64,000 nt of DNA, from the NCBI GenBank assembly GCA_013397455.1, contig VYZB01000536.1, positions 133,015 through 197,014 of the forward strand, given 5' to 3'. Of this stretch, positions 12,301 to 27,300 are shown one piece after another. A program made the translations under genes and the position numbers. Source of the DNA: Crotophaga sulcirostris. Taxonomy: Eukaryota; Chordata; Aves; Cuculiformes; Crotophagidae. How positions within the stretch are numbered: position 1 is the first letter of the stretch; each line of letters begins with the position of its first letter. Under the pieces are notes generated by a model. The model did not search any database and had not been told where the DNA came from. It saw only the letters and a list, made by a program, of their open reading frames with translations.

Positions 12301-15300
12301 CATTAATTAGAGAAATAGTGATATTATGGTTACAAGTCTCTGTCCATTAGTTCACTCTCAAAAGCAACCACTTATGAAGCAAATGACCCATAAGAATTCT
12401 CTTTCAACTCTTTCTGGTACCAGATCATTCTAATTGAATGAAAATGCTCATATATAAGTCTAGACTATTTTGTATTCTGTTTAAAGATACAAGCCATAAG
12501 GAAGGAGACCATTTTTTAGACTGACACATCAGTTCTTATTAGAGAAAAATGTCCTGATGGCTTTGACAAGAGGAGAGCAGTCACATCTTTCAGCACATCG
12601 TGGGAGCTCCACAGTAATCACAGGAGGCTGGGAAATGGTATATGTGAAGATATTTTGCCAGATGGCTCACAGAGCTGGATACAGTCATTTATGAACGTTG
12701 ACTCCTGACAAAGGATGTATCTCCTAGAGGTAGTTCAGACTTGATTCGTTGCTAAATTCAAGTTGTAACCAGACATTGTTTTATGCATTTCTTTAAAATA
12801 AGAGCGTCCAGTTTTGGAGATGAAACCTAAATTATATGAGGGTTTTAAAGTATTTTGGTGATCAGACCAGAATATAGCAGAACCAAACACTTATGGTCTG
12901 CTATGGAGCGAACAAAATTGAAGCACTTTTGGAAGAAAGTAGGCATGGACCTACTGAGGGCTGTCTCCACAGCAACATAAACATGAACATTTGTATGTAT
13001 TTCTTTCATTGCCAAGGGGTTGTGGGTGTTATCCTCAAATAATTTCTGCTTGCTCATTAGGAGCATAGTACTAGAAGAGGCCTCCGGGTAAGTCAGTCCC
13101 CTGCTCTTAGAGCCACTACATGATATTACCCCTTCTATGAGCTGAGCAAACTTCATCCTAGAATTAGCTGTTTTGTTTGCCCCACTATTCTATTTGGAAA
13201 TCTGCCTCAAAATTTCACTTCTTGAAAACCTTCTTCCAATCTCCAGTCTAATTTTAATTCTGAACTGTTCATTTTTGTGCCAACATCATCCTTTACCTAA
13301 GCAGCCCTTCTTCTTCCTTTTGGGCACGCATAGGGGACAGTTGTGTCTTCTCTCAGACTTGACTTCATTTGTATTGTTCCAGTGTTTCTGTTTACTTTTG
13401 TTGTTCTTGACCATGATCAAGATCATGGTGATCAGATCTGAACACAACATTCCTTGAGAAATCCCATTTCTTCTGTAGGAATGACGCAGGTGCTGTACCT
13501 GAGCCTTACCTCACCTCACCACATTTCCCTTCTTTATAGATAGCACCAATTCATTGTGGAACATCCTGCAATCTGTATGCACAGATATTTTCAACTCAGT
13601 AGCACTTACTGCCTACTAGAATATATTATTTTGCAACACGGTGTTTTGTTTTAGTATATTTAACTACATATCAAGCTTAATTCCTACTGTATGATATCTT
13701 AATCTTTTAGCCAAAATCTGTAGTAATCCTCACAACTTGATCCATGCAACTTCCATTGAACATTCTCCACTGAGGTTTGAATGATCTGATGCAAAAACTA
13801 GCCTTTATGCATGTGATTAGCTTTTTTTATGTGGTCCCCTTGTTTAACTTCAAAGATTTTGTGTTAATGGCTGAATTGCCATTTTCTTGCTGTCATTCTG
13901 GCTTTTGCTGGCATATCTGCTTTCTTTGATGAAATTGAGTGAGCAATGGCAATAACAACTCTTTTTCCTCTGCTACATCAGTTACATACACCAGACCTCT
14001 CGATTCCTCCTAGTTTCGAGCTTCTTCCAACATATAGAAAATTGAAGTGTACTCTCGCTGCATTATTCAAAGTAGTCTGGGCAAACACTCTTTTTTTAGT
14101 TTTTTTTATATATGGAGTTCACCTTTTGCATGAGAAAATTAATTTCCTATGTAGACCTCTTGTTCTGTCACTCATGCAGAATTTTTTAGAGCTCAGATCC
14201 TAGACCAACCTTACTAGGTTTGAACTGATTCAGGGGAAAATATTTTCCATGAGGTAACGGTGGCTTGATGGCCCAGAGAAACGCTTACAGGTAAGGGAAA
14301 ATTTAAGGCGTTCTATTGGCCAGTTGAAAACCTTATAAATGACAGCATGTCGTTTGTTTTCATGGGTTTTATTTCATCTTTTCCTATCCTCTACCTTTTT
14401 TTCCATTTATGATTTGATGAACAAGGTTTATACTGAAAGACAGAGACCAGTATGTTCTGAAAAAGGTCATTTCTGTTTACTGGAAATAGCTTTTAACTCC
14501 TAATGTTAAGGAAAACCAGGTATAAGCAGGGTTATTGAAGGTACTTATAACTATTTTCTTCTCCTGTCATTGAAGGTGTGCTCACGTCTGTGTAGCTACC
14601 TTCTATTAGTGGAGTAATTAACATATCTATCACCCAGACTGCTGTGCATGCTGTTGATTTTAATTACTTTAGTCAGTACAATTACATACTCCAGTGAAAT
14701 TATCGTTGGAATATATTATAGGAGAGCCTGCAACAAGATCTTTACATGTCATACTTGAAGTGCAAGTGCACAGAAAAACAATAGAGAGGATTTAACAGGT
14801 AGCATTTTCAAAGTGCCTCAGTCATTCTGGCAACATTTCCTGTCTAACAGAACAACATTATGCGTGGTTGCTTGGTTGTTAATAAGTGAAGGATGGTGAC
14901 TGCTGATATATGACTTGCTTGTCCGCTTTAACTCCTTTTTGGAGCCTTGTCTTGCAAGGCACTGGGATTCAGTAAATCACAGGTTTCTCTTAACCTTAAA
15001 GTTACCAAGCTCTATGGTAATTTTGTCTTTTGAATCAACTTTACTGACAAATTGAGGGATAGATAGTTTCGTAGAACAACAGTCACAGTAGCTACTCTTC
15101 ACTTTTACAGTCGGCTTACTCTGATGCCTTGTGTTTATTATACTATTTGCTATTTACTGTAGGAAGCTTTAATACTGCAGTGTGAAGAAGTGTTGGCAGA
15201 ATCCAGCCTTTAGTGGGGATTGTTCTACTTTTTTTCCTATCATTTAACTATAATCTTTAATTTTTTTATGCTGGAATATTCCAGTCACTATATAATACGT

Positions 15301-18300
15301 GTCTGCTGGGTAGATCAGTAGTGTGGAAGTCAATTTTTCTCTGTATCAGTGGGATTACAAATCTGTAATTCAAATCTGTTACGCAGCATTTCTCTCTGCC
15401 TTTTGGATGCTTTGTGCCAATCTGCTGGTAGAGAACAGGTATAAATTAAGGTGAACTAATGCATTAAGTCAGGTTTATGGCTCCTGTGTGTCTCTGGAAC
15501 AGCATAAAATGGCCAGAGACTGTCCAGTGAATATTTTGGTCCAAGATTTGCTTAAGAGGCAAACCACCTTATTTTGCTGTTGATCTTTATCTGCAATAAA
15601 TCCAGTTGTTGTTTGATAGCAAGTCAAATCCATTATTATTTGAATAGCTATCTTAACTTGTATAGCTGCCATATATTCATATTAGACAGCTGCTTCTGAG
15701 TGAAAACAAGAAGAGTGTATAAGATAGCCATCAACTCTTCCATAGATGTTTTGTGAACTATGAGAAAATTAATGTATTCCAGATTACCTGTGCGTTTATG
15801 TAGGAAGTAATGAATTCTTTCATTATGTCTCTGTCATGTCGCTCTTTGAATTAAGTTCTCTACTGAACGCAGTTGCTGCTTAAATAGCAGTTCCAGTAGT
15901 CATTAATACAGGCTTTAAAGCCTGTATATTGCATGGAAATTTAAAAATCCATGTGACACGGGAGTACAAGTACCAAGATTTGAAAGTGTTCTGAATTCAT
16001 GTAATAATTTTGTGGGTACCATGCATACTCCAAAATATCAATCACTTTTCTTTCTGCAGACTTTTACATTTTCAGATGTTTACTTTTTTCTTTCTTTTCG
16101 ACAGATATAAGCTTACCAAAATCAGCAACAATATGTTATACAGCTGCATTGCTCAAAGCCAGAGCTGTCTCTGACAAGTAAGTGCATGAGAACCACTGTC
16201 CAGCAAAATTCCTGTTTTAACTGAAGATTTCTCTTAGCTGAGCCCACACGCTAACAATCTGTTGGGTTTGCAGGAGAATTCCTGCAATAAATACATAAAA
16301 TGACTTGAAGTGATCAAACATTGCACTTCAAATATTACAAAAGAAGAAAAGAAGAGTATATACAGTGTATACAGTTCTTGTTTCAGTTTTATGTATACTG
16401 TCTGGGTGAGCTTTGGCTTACAAGATAGTATATTGAAGATGCAAGTAAAAGGTGTTGTGTGGCTGAACCTCTTCAACTTTTTATAAACCTGACCACAAAA
16501 AGGTAATAAATAAATATGGATGCACTGGTAGAAATGTCAATTTACAACTGCTGTCAGAAGGCTGCTCATCTACTTAAATAGCGGCAGGTGGATTTAGCAT
16601 TATTATGTCAGGGATTCTGAGAGGTAGGTGACACTCATATTTTTAGAGACACAAATATTTGCTCATTCCTGTTATGGTTTTCTCTTGGGTCTCAACCTTC
16701 CAAGGTGCTGAGCATATTTACTTGGTGCCTGTGGATGTGAGAGCACTGGCCTGCTCTGAAAGGGTGCTCAGCTCCTTGGGAGATGGAGCTCAAAAATCCC
16801 AATTCTGCTCTCAGATGCCTTCACACAAATCCCAGGCAGAGTTGTGTCTGTGCACCTGAGAGTCGAATGCCTCCCTAAAGTTGGAAAGCAAGTAGAGTGG
16901 AAAGCCATTTTCTTGACTGACATCCTGACAGTTTTTGCTTTTAAAGTGTATGTACACATCAAGATCTAAGTAATTTTCTTTCATTCTTTTTATCCTGTAG
17001 ATCGCCAGTACCTACTGCAACATCTTTCCTCCCTACACAGCGACTCCAGCTTGGGAGGGCAGGGCTAAGGTTGTCACAGCTTTCCCTGTGGTGTCTGCCT
17101 GCCAAGTACAGCTCTGGAGTTAGCCGTGGGGTGTGAGGTGAGAAAGAGATTGCATGGTCTGGTTTTTCATTCACTGGGCAGATGATTTGCCCGCAGTTTG
17201 GGCATGCTACCCTCAATGGTGCTGTGGCCAGTAGACCACCTGCTACTGCTGCTGCATCGTACTTCCATCCCAACCTGACCCAGGGGCATTGGGTTGGGAA
17301 CATCCCTAAAACCTCCCCAAAACTGTTTTTAATAGAAACCCCCAAACAATGATTTGGCGCTTTTTTTTTTCTTTTCTTTTTTCTGCAACTTCAGTCTTGA
17401 ATACGACCCTTAGCAAGGTGCCTAGAGCAAATTTAGATCAGTGACAGAGAAAGGACTGTTTGAACTGACTTTCTACCATGATTAAATGCAAACATGCTTT
17501 CCACTTCTGCTGGGATTTTCATTGGCCTTGGTGTAATAGATCACTCAGAGTTTCCACTTGCTATGGAAGTTTGGAGAGCATAGGAGTTTGGTTACATGGG
17601 CCCATGTTCTAGATACCTTTTCTGGCTTTTTCTTACTAGCATTTCTGACCTCACGTGTTTGTTTCTTTGCTTTTGTAGATTTTCTCCAGAGGCTGCCTCA
17701 AGGCGAGGACTGAGTACTGCAGAGATGAATGCAGTAGAAGCTATTCACAGAGCAGTAGAATTTAATCCACATGTGCCAAAAGTGAGTATGGAGAAAGCAT
17801 CACTATAGCTTTAACACTGCTGAGGACCTAATTCCCGATTTCTGTGTTAGATTATCAAGTACGTTGTAGAAAGGGAACAAATGCTGGGAAGGGAAAGAAG
17901 CTGATAGTATGCACAGTATGCACAGTTTTTTCATTTGGTATTTCATGCTCTTTAAAGTGTCTTGGTGTCTTCTGCTCTTGACCATGCAACTTGAAATTTT
18001 AGCTGAAGTAAGTCCTCTATGTGAGCAACAATTACATGGTGGAATGCAGTACTAGACACCACCAAGTGCTACGCTTGCAGGACAGAACTATACATAAAGA
18101 CAGATTATTATTTACAAAATAACCATTAAAGATCTCCTAGTTCAAAAGAGCATGTTTTATTTGTTTGATGATTATGTGTAAGAGTATGTTTTTGGCATGC
18201 TATACAAAGGAGCCTGTGTTTGGAGTTCATGGTGTGCTTCATATAAGTTGCATTAGTAATTCCTTATGCAGCACCCTATCATTACATTCTGAGAATGCAA

Positions 18301-21300
18301 AGCTCAGAGATGAAGAATTGCTGAGAACTACAAAGTAAGAAAAGAGATTTATGTTCTAATTCCCTAATCCTCTCTCTAGATACGTATCTCAGCAGTAAGA
18401 ATCTTGCCCAGGGGCTACGAAAGGCTAATGCGTTTTATTGTTTCATCGCCTGATACTCAGTATTGCAGTCTGTAAGGTCATTGTAAAAGCAAACTAGAGG
18501 CAGATGCTTTTTGGCCCTTGGAGAACTGCCTCGGAACCTCACTCCACAAACCTTTGGACCAGTATTGCCCTTTGAAAGTAAACAGCCTCCAGTGGAGAGC
18601 AGAAGACTGGTGTGTATTAATGTGGGGACCCTATTCATTAGGCATAGCAGAACACCAAGTCTGGTCAAGATAAACCCAAAACCTCTCGCATATGTGCACA
18701 TGAATTGCAAAAAGTTAATTCTTGAGACTACTTTGCAGGAATTAAATATTTTCTCTGTGAACCATGTCTGTTTTGCTAACCACTAAATAGCACGGTTTAG
18801 CTATCTGAAAGTTAGGCTGTTTGTTTAATAAAATCATCTAGACTTCCTCTACAGGCAGTGGAAAGAAGGAACTGTCTTAGACATCTCTAGACAGACTTTC
18901 CCTCCGAGGTGCCTGTTTCTACATTGACTATGAAAGGAGCAACTATTTTCCAGTAAAAGCCTGATTTTTAGACAACAAGATTTAGGTGAGATAAGTCCCT
19001 TTGTATTATTGGCTGATCTTCTATTTTTGTGCCAAGCTATAAAATGAAAATATTAAATGAAGTTTGGTTCCAGTACTGCTTCTGTGGAACTCTTTACTTT
19101 CTTCCATCCCAATGGTTCTTGCACCAACACAACCATTGATATTTCTTTTCTGCCTGGTTGCCTGTTTAACTCTATTCCAGTCTTGTTCTGGGTGATCCTT
19201 TCTGAATGTTTTACGGAAACCTGTTGATAGTATTCAATCCTTGCTGTCTAAAAATATAGATATCTTGCCAAGCAAAGATCCCAGTTTAGCCTGTCATGAG
19301 TAGTCCTTGGGAGCCTGTTCCATATTCCTCACTCACCACCATGCTTTTGATAACACTTTCCATCAAAATCTTTTTTAACAGTTTGCATACTAATGATTCC
19401 ATATTAACGCATACTGTTTCTCTCCTCTTTAAATGAATGACATTGCATTCACTTCTCTCATCTCTGAATCACTGGATTCTGAGTGGGGATCTTTTTGCTT
19501 TAAGTCAGTTATGCTAGTGTGGCATTTCTGGGACTGGTTTATTCACTGTTCAGGGACAGAGATCATTGGCTGCAGTGGCCTCCACTTTGGTACATGCTCC
19601 TAATGTCCATCCTGCTGTTGTCTCTATGCTCCGCACTGCCATGAAACTGAAGACAATATTCATTTACCACCTTTTTCTTTATCAGATATTTTTCTACTTT
19701 TTCTTTTTCTGTTTATACTTAAGAGCTTGTTCTTCTTTGGTTTGAAATCCTTTGCAAAACCTGCCTTCCTGTAAGCTGTGGCAGTTGCTCCATAACCTCT
19801 ATGCTTCAGATCTCCAAGATCCTGCTTTTCTTGCAGAACAGTACTTTGATTCATCGCTTGTGACCTCCTTCTCACTAGCCAGCCTCTGCTTAGGGGGCTG
19901 TTCAATACAAGGCTGAATCTCCTTTCTGACAAGGATTCCCGTGTGAGAAATGCAGATGATGTGTTATTTTTGGTACTTTTTGTTTTAAAGCAATTCCAGT
20001 CCTCTTCTCCAGTTAAGTTCCTGAGCTTTCCAGTCAGTTCACACTGTTAATCAATTCCCTCAGTTTTTCAAAGTCTGTTATTTTGAAATTGAAAACCTTT
20101 GTGAAACATAGAAATTATCAGAATAACAAGGTAGTAACAGGAGCAGACACTAGGGTTTTCTAGTTCATATTTTAACATTAGTACAGTGCAGCCCAATACA
20201 GATTAATATGCAGCGCTGCTGATTTCACACTTCTTCCTGTTCTCAGCTAAAGAATAATAAGGTGGCAAAAATATTTTTTGTTATAATTTTACACACAGTA
20301 TGGATATTACAAATCAATTTTGACTCAATTATGGTTGAAGTCATATCCAATTTGTTCTTAATTAAATAGAGATAAGTTTTAGCAAGCAGCATCACAAGAA
20401 ATCTAACAGTGCCACAAAACTAATATGTATTCAAATCTTCTTTAGGATTTAAACACTAATGAATCTCTTGTTCAAACTGAGGAAGAAATAAATTACAAAT
20501 GTGACAAATTATTTAAAGCGTTTGCAAAGTTCCCAGCAGAAGCCTTGAAAGCAGGGAATTGCACTATTAAAGAGAAAAAAAAATATTTGATATGTTTCTG
20601 TTCTGTTTCATAAGAAGATCTTACCATTTTCAGTGCATATCAACAACATTTGGAATTATCACATTAAAAGGTTATTACTGGATGTTCATTCTTAAGACAT
20701 TTAACTGAAAATAGCAGATTTTTGCTAATGAGATTCTGAGACAAGGGAATGCAGGGAACACACTATGAATGCACTGAGAGATGCTGCTGAGCTGGATTAT
20801 CAAGAAAAGGAGACTGGGTCAGGGTCAGGGATTTTTTCCTAGGAGATTATGGCCAAATCACAGTCCAATGTTCCATAGTGATGATGCAGAGGTCAGATAT
20901 ACTTCTTATGCTTTCTTTTGAATGTGATCTAAAGATGTAGAAACTGCTTAAGAAGAAGCAGTTTAAAAGTCTTGGATTTCCGTCTTTACATAGAAGTGAG
21001 AAAACCTGCAAAAACACCTGCCTTCCTCATAGAAACCAGTGAAGACGTCTTACTTGTAAAAAGATTTCTGTGCTTGAAAGAGGGTTAGTTTTTCAAGCTC
21101 TACCAGAAAAATATCTGATAAAAGATATTACATCTAACTGCAGTTTGTCTTGTTTATGTTAATGAAACATCTCAGCTACAGCAGGTTGCAGCTTTATACT
21201 TTGGCACATATTACCTATGTAAAAAGAAAGCACGTCTCCAGACAGAGGGCTTTAAGGGTTCTTTTTAGTAGAAGAAAAACATAACCAGTAGCAGATTGAA

Positions 21301-24300
21301 GTCAGCAATGAAGCAGGAAAAGAGAACAAAGCAAAGAGCTGTGAATTTCACTATGAGAAGAATCACAACAAATCATATCACTTGTTTGTGAATTTTTGTC
21401 TGAATTTTTTTCAGACACACACACACAAGACCCTCAGTATTATTTATACATTGTGTTTGGAGCTTCCCCACTTACATGTAGTGCAACTATCCCAAGCAAA
21501 TACTGATAAAAGTACCACAGCTGTTTCTGGGACATTCCTCAATTGTGGAACACCCTTTCTGAACTGATTTGCAAGGCTCCTTCCCTGCATTTAAACTCCT
21601 CCTGAACAGCGCCCCCCCTACACACGCCCTTTTCTCCTGATCTATGAAATGCAAACTATTCAGTAAAGTGAAAGGAAAAGCAGATGATGGTCCATATATC
21701 TAATAATTAAAAGTGAGTCAAAAGTGTGCTCTGCACACAGTTGTATGGATTTGCTATGTAAGCCAGAAACTGAGCCAATTTAAAGAGAGAACCTGCTGAA
21801 GTTTGCTGTATTTGAGTCAGACAACTTCAATATTGATATTACTTTAAGAAATGCCAATTTTGTCTGTAAACTGTTTCATAAAGGGATGTAACAAATCATT
21901 GTCTTAAACACTTTTAAAGATTTATCTGTTCTCCATTTCATGCCTTCTCATTTTGTGCTTTTTTATTTTATCTTTTTTTTTAATAAGAACTCTGTCTGTC
22001 TGTATGGTTGTGGGGTTTCTGGTAAGTTGTAGTTGCTAATAGAAACAAATAATGCAAACAAATTCATATACCAGACGGGAAATTAATCTATCCTGCACAC
22101 CCCATGATATTACAGAGAAACTATTCCACACGTGTTTAAAAGAGTGTTTAACTATTCAGTGAGGGAGCAATTTGGTTTTTTATCTCCAGCAAAAATGCAA
22201 AACTTCTTAATTGCCATCAATCCAATGAGAACTTGTAAGGTGACCTAAAAGTGGCTTCTCTGGGCATGTAGAAACCAGTATTTTGGAACTGTTTTAAGCT
22301 TGTGCTGCTCATCCTACTGGGAGGAGGAGAGTTCCTGTTCAAACAATGTTAAATACTCACATTCTGGCCTGGAGGTATGCTGTCACAGATGCAGGATTGA
22401 CTGTTGCCCATTTGCAGCCCGAGCTGTAATTTCAGAGGCAAATTGCACAATTGAGGCAAAGAAGACCTGCCTGAAATAGGTTGATTTATTTTATAAAAGG
22501 GCACTGAAGTAGCTCATTAATGTGGAATGTGAAAAGCACTCCCAGCAGAGGAGTATTAGTAGCCAGAGTGCTGTCAGTAATATGACATAAATAATGTATA
22601 TACAATCAATTCAAGTAAGAGAAATACAAGTTCCACCATGTTGCACTTCATGTGTACGAGGTCCATTGCCATCCTCCAAGTGCTCATTAAAAGAGAGATT
22701 CCTATATGTGTGCGGAATGGCTATGGCTGAGCAATATCTATTACAATGTCATGTAACTGGCCCAGAAGCCCTTTGTGGAATCGCATGAAAAATACTGTTA
22801 CCCTTGTTGTAACTACTAAAATATGGGCTTTTGACATGAAAAAGTTTGGGGTGAGAGAAGAGAGAGACCAGAAAAAAAGAAGTAAGACAACACAAAAAAT
22901 CCAGGCCGAAACAGTGCAGTGGAGAAGGGCCAATCAAACCATCTGTTGATGACAGAAATCATTGTGCAAGTTTAAGATTCACTCATTACTTGATTAAAAC
23001 TAGGTCATTCTGGCTGAAATTTTCTAGATCATCTTTTCTGAGCTGATTCCTTTTTCGAAGGAACATGATAATCTCAGATGGTGGCAACATGCTATTTCTT
23101 GTTCTAGTTAAATTTATTTGTCGTTGATAAGCAAGTGCAGTTGGAGATTGTCGAATCATAGGATGGTTTGGGTTGGAAGGGATCTTAAAGATTATCGAGT
23201 TTATTCCCTGCCATGGGCAGGAACACCTCCCACCAGCCCAGGCTGCTCAGGGACCCATCCAACCTAGCCCTGAACACTTCCAGGGAGGGGGCACCCACAG
23301 CTTCCCTGGGCAACCTGTGCCAGTGTCTCACCACCCTCATGGTGAAGAGTTTCTTCCTAATGTCTAATCTAAATCTTCTCCCTTCCAATTTAAAGCCATT
23401 CCCCCTTGTCATATCACTACTTGCCCTTGTAAAAAGTCCCTCCACCTCTGTTTCCTCCATGATGACTGGCACTTTGCCAAGTTTCTTAATTAGCCTGTTA
23501 CTTGGCTGTCGCTCTGAAGTGAAACCCGGCTTGAGTTCAGAGCCTCCTGTCTTCCCTGCATATTCAAACTATTGAAAAAGGTGGTGAATTTTTTTTTACT
23601 TACTTAAAAGTAAAGATTGTTGTTGAATCTGAAAGGATGCCAGTGTACCAGGAGTTACAGTTAACAGGGAGTCTGTCAAGAGGTGTAGGTTATTTTCTTG
23701 TAAAGCAAGGTGGAGTTCATACTGATGTGAGTTTTAGTGGTATAGTAGGATCATGTGTCCACATTCATCCTGTAAAATCAAGGGCTGTGCTCTGGTTGGA
23801 CTCCTTTGGCAGTACTGAGATATAAATAATCAGATTCACACCCTGAAGTCTTTGGTGGCTGAAGAGAAGATGGTACCTGTCTAGTGTAGTATCTTTGATT
23901 AAGTGCAGTAGCAACTTCTTGGAAACTACAATCAGATGTCTTTAGCTGACTTTTCCTGAGAGCTGGAGGTATGTGTTGCACGCAGAATTCCATCAGGACT
24001 GTGATCCACACGTTGTATGGGCAGTATGAGGACTGCAGCTTATAGTGCAGTTCTGGAGGAAATTTTTCTTCTTTTAATTCCATTTCACTGGAATGTCTCT
24101 GCTTGTTCAGTCCAAAACCTTACTGTGGGACTGTGATGGTTTCATAGCCAGTGTACTAGAAATTCAGCAGATTGCTGGGACTCAGTCCTGCCTGTCAAGG
24201 ATCTGGATGCCGGTAGCCTGCAGTTGCCATAAAAGAGAGCTGCCCTTGGCTTTGCTGTCTCCAAGCAGAGCATGAGCCCTGTTCAGTAACACCTCCAGGA

Positions 24301-27300
24301 ACCGGAGTGCCCTCCAGGCTCTTAAACTCTCCTTGAAAGTACAGCAATGCGCAGATATGATATTCTAGGACATCAAGACCATCCTAATTTTCATGGACTG
24401 TCGTATCTCTCCTTCTGTAGTAATTCAAGACCTACCTGCAGCTGGGTACCTTTTTGGTACCCGTTGCGCCTATTTAGACAGGCTGAACAGATGGAGGCCT
24501 TCAAGTGCCCTCTCACAAAGCAGACTTGCCATCTCTTTGATTAGCTCTGTTCTGTACTTCTAAAATCTGTTCTTTATGTTTCTGAAAGTGCCTTATGAGA
24601 ACTGTACAGAGAGTTCCAGACAGGGCTTTCTGAGGCTGTGTACAATTAGCATTCCTGCTGGAAATGCATCCAGAATAAATTCATTGACAGCTTGTGTGCC
24701 CGAAAGGTGTGTCTGACCTTTGTACACAAACCAGAAACTATTATGAGGCCCAAATGAGACCTGAGCCATCAATCAACTTTATGTGTGGGTCTTCCTGCAT
24801 ATCACCAAGCCAGATTATGGACATTTTGTTGGGGAAAGTAGCTGTGATAGAGTAATGAGGGAGGAATGTTTCATGTTTTTGACCTGAGGGACTTTTAAAA
24901 ATAGTTTTATCTTTCTGAATCTGAGAAAAAATGCAGACTGAGACGTCAACGCAACTGAATGAAGACTAAGAATGATTTGAAAATGTCAAGATATATCCTT
25001 CCATCTGGTATTTCCACTTGATTTGTTTTTAATCACTGATAACAAGCAATAGATAAGAATCAAAATATCATGTTTTCAACTCAGTGCTCCTTGAAATAGG
25101 ACGTTCCTTCCTGGCTATTCTTTTCCTACAAATAGTGACGTGGCTTTGGGGTTGCTTTGGTTTTTTTTCTTTTCCTTTGATTGAAATATGTAAATATTGA
25201 GAACTTACTTTTGCAAACAAAAAATGGAAATAAGAGTTACATTCTAAATTAATGAAACATACAAACCTGCAGCTCTTGCAGCTGTATTCCATTCTGCTCA
25301 ACAGGTATAACGTGTATTTTTAAGAGTGGCACATTCATTAGAGCAGTGAATAAGAATGTTTGCTGCCTTCCTCTTGTCGGCAATTTATTCTGTTCTCTCT
25401 GCCACTCTTAATCCCCTGTCCTGCCCTCTTAATTGCAGCTTCCTCTGTTAATCCACCTGCTCTGCAGCTCTCTTTATTTTTTTTCTGAAAGGCTTTAGGG
25501 AAAATCCAAGTATCACACAGATTACTCCTACTGCTAATTCAGTTTCTCCTCCTTTAATACTGTTACCTGCATCAGAAACACACGTGATTCCTCTTTCCTC
25601 TTTGAAGTATTTATCCATTTCCCAGGGCTGACAGTTCTCTGCTTTGATCTCGATCTCTTCAAATCCTTTACCTGTTTGCTGGCTCCTTCCAGGCTCCTTC
25701 AGGCAAAGGGGTGACTGACTCCAGGTTGCTCTATATGACACCAGTGTATTTTGTGCCCTCTTCCCTCTGGCCTTTCCCCTTCCTTTTCCCAAGGTTGATT
25801 TTCAATTCTCATTTATTTTTTTTCACCCTCTTCTCTCTTTTCTCACACACTGGGCAAGTGCTCGAGCATGGCCTGCACTCTCCCATTCACAAAAGTCAGC
25901 GTTTAACAGGAGCTGTGGAAGGTGGACACTACCCATGCCTCTGTTTCACCTCTGGTGTCAGGTTGCCTTCTCTTGAGTGCCTGCAGTGGGTCGCTGTCAG
26001 CCCCTAGGTCCTCCCCCTTCCAGACCAGAGCAGAGACTACAGAGGCCTCAGTGAAGTGGAGGGACTGCACATTCACTCTCTGGCGATGATTAACTGTAAC
26101 CTTCCTTTCCAAACCTTGTGTTTGGGCCTGACAACCTACTGCCTGACTCACCTGCTGCCTCTTGCATTATCTTCAATAGTCTGGTGGGGAGAACATTTGC
26201 TCTTGGGGATCCTGGAGGAGGGCGACAGTTTCCTTATGCTGCTGAGGAGCAGTCAGTGCACATCTGGGAAATGTTACACCTCTTGGAGAGGAACTGACCA
26301 ACAGGAGTTGATTCAGCAGCCTGTGATTTCTGTCTGCCATTCCCTTCCCTGTAAAGCATGCCAGCAAGGGATTTGTCTTTCCCCTCTGCTATACCTTTCC
26401 CTTCCACTAACTGGAATGTAGTAACATCAATGATGGAATAATGTCTGCTGAACTGGTAGTGATGTAGTTCATGGGCTGGGAAAGGAGAAAAAATCACCCA
26501 CTTGACTAACCTGCAGGTCTTCTCCTGTGGCTTGGACCCTCCACATGTTACATCCACATGTGTTATGGAGGATCCAGTAATGGCAAGAGTTACTTGTGGG
26601 TTTGGTCAGTGGTGCTTTTTTGTTTTCATACCATTTTCAATAAGTATTTCGATTAGCAAGCTTGAATATCCAGGACTTTTTTCTTGGATAGATGGTATTT
26701 GTTACATTTTGTAACTTTTTTTACTTTGTAACTTGTTGGTAGCTACTTAGGGGCTGCCAGCTCTGCATGTTCAAAGACATAGCAACCAGTTGATGGCAAT
26801 GCAGTAAAGCAACCTGTGTGCAAATTATGAGTAGTGCGTGTTTCCTTATAGAAATGCTATGTGCATCAAACTGCTTAATGTCTTCTTCATTTTATTATGA
26901 ACATTTGTAATTAAAAAGGTCTTGTAATTAGATTATCTTTTCTACTTTGAGCCCTTTTTTCATCTCCTTTGATAAGAGAGACATCTCATTTTCTCCTCAG
27001 TCCCCCTACTGCAGCTGAAGAGCAGAACATTAACCATCTGTCAGCATATCTTAGTCTTTGGGAATAATTCAATAATTAGCTTCAAGTGCAGTTGGTGGTG
27101 TTACACATTTGATGAAACACTTCTGAGTGAAAGTACTTTAGGGAAATAGACCTTTCAGTGTGCATTATAGAATTGCAGGAAGCTTTTTGTGTTTTTTTAT
27201 TACCTCTGAAATAACTGTGCTCTGCTTTTTTATTGCAGTATCTGCTAGAAATGAAAAGCTTAATTCTGCCCCCTGAACATATTCTGAAGAGAGGGGACAG

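Larger units (their letters stand above)
6325..16104 (+). other. ST7: ST7 intron, 9.8 kb
   Basis: GT-AG intron containing a CR1 3' fragment at 7782-8074 and a possible older L3/CR1-like scrap near 13063-13138. The open frames elsewhere are short and resemble nothing I recognise. Confidence 0.9.

Noticed and set aside
23213..23575. 120-codon plus-strand frame
   Set aside because: Lies mostly in the reverse-oriented CR1 at 23153-23445; Pro/Ser-rich frames are typical of CR1 antisense.
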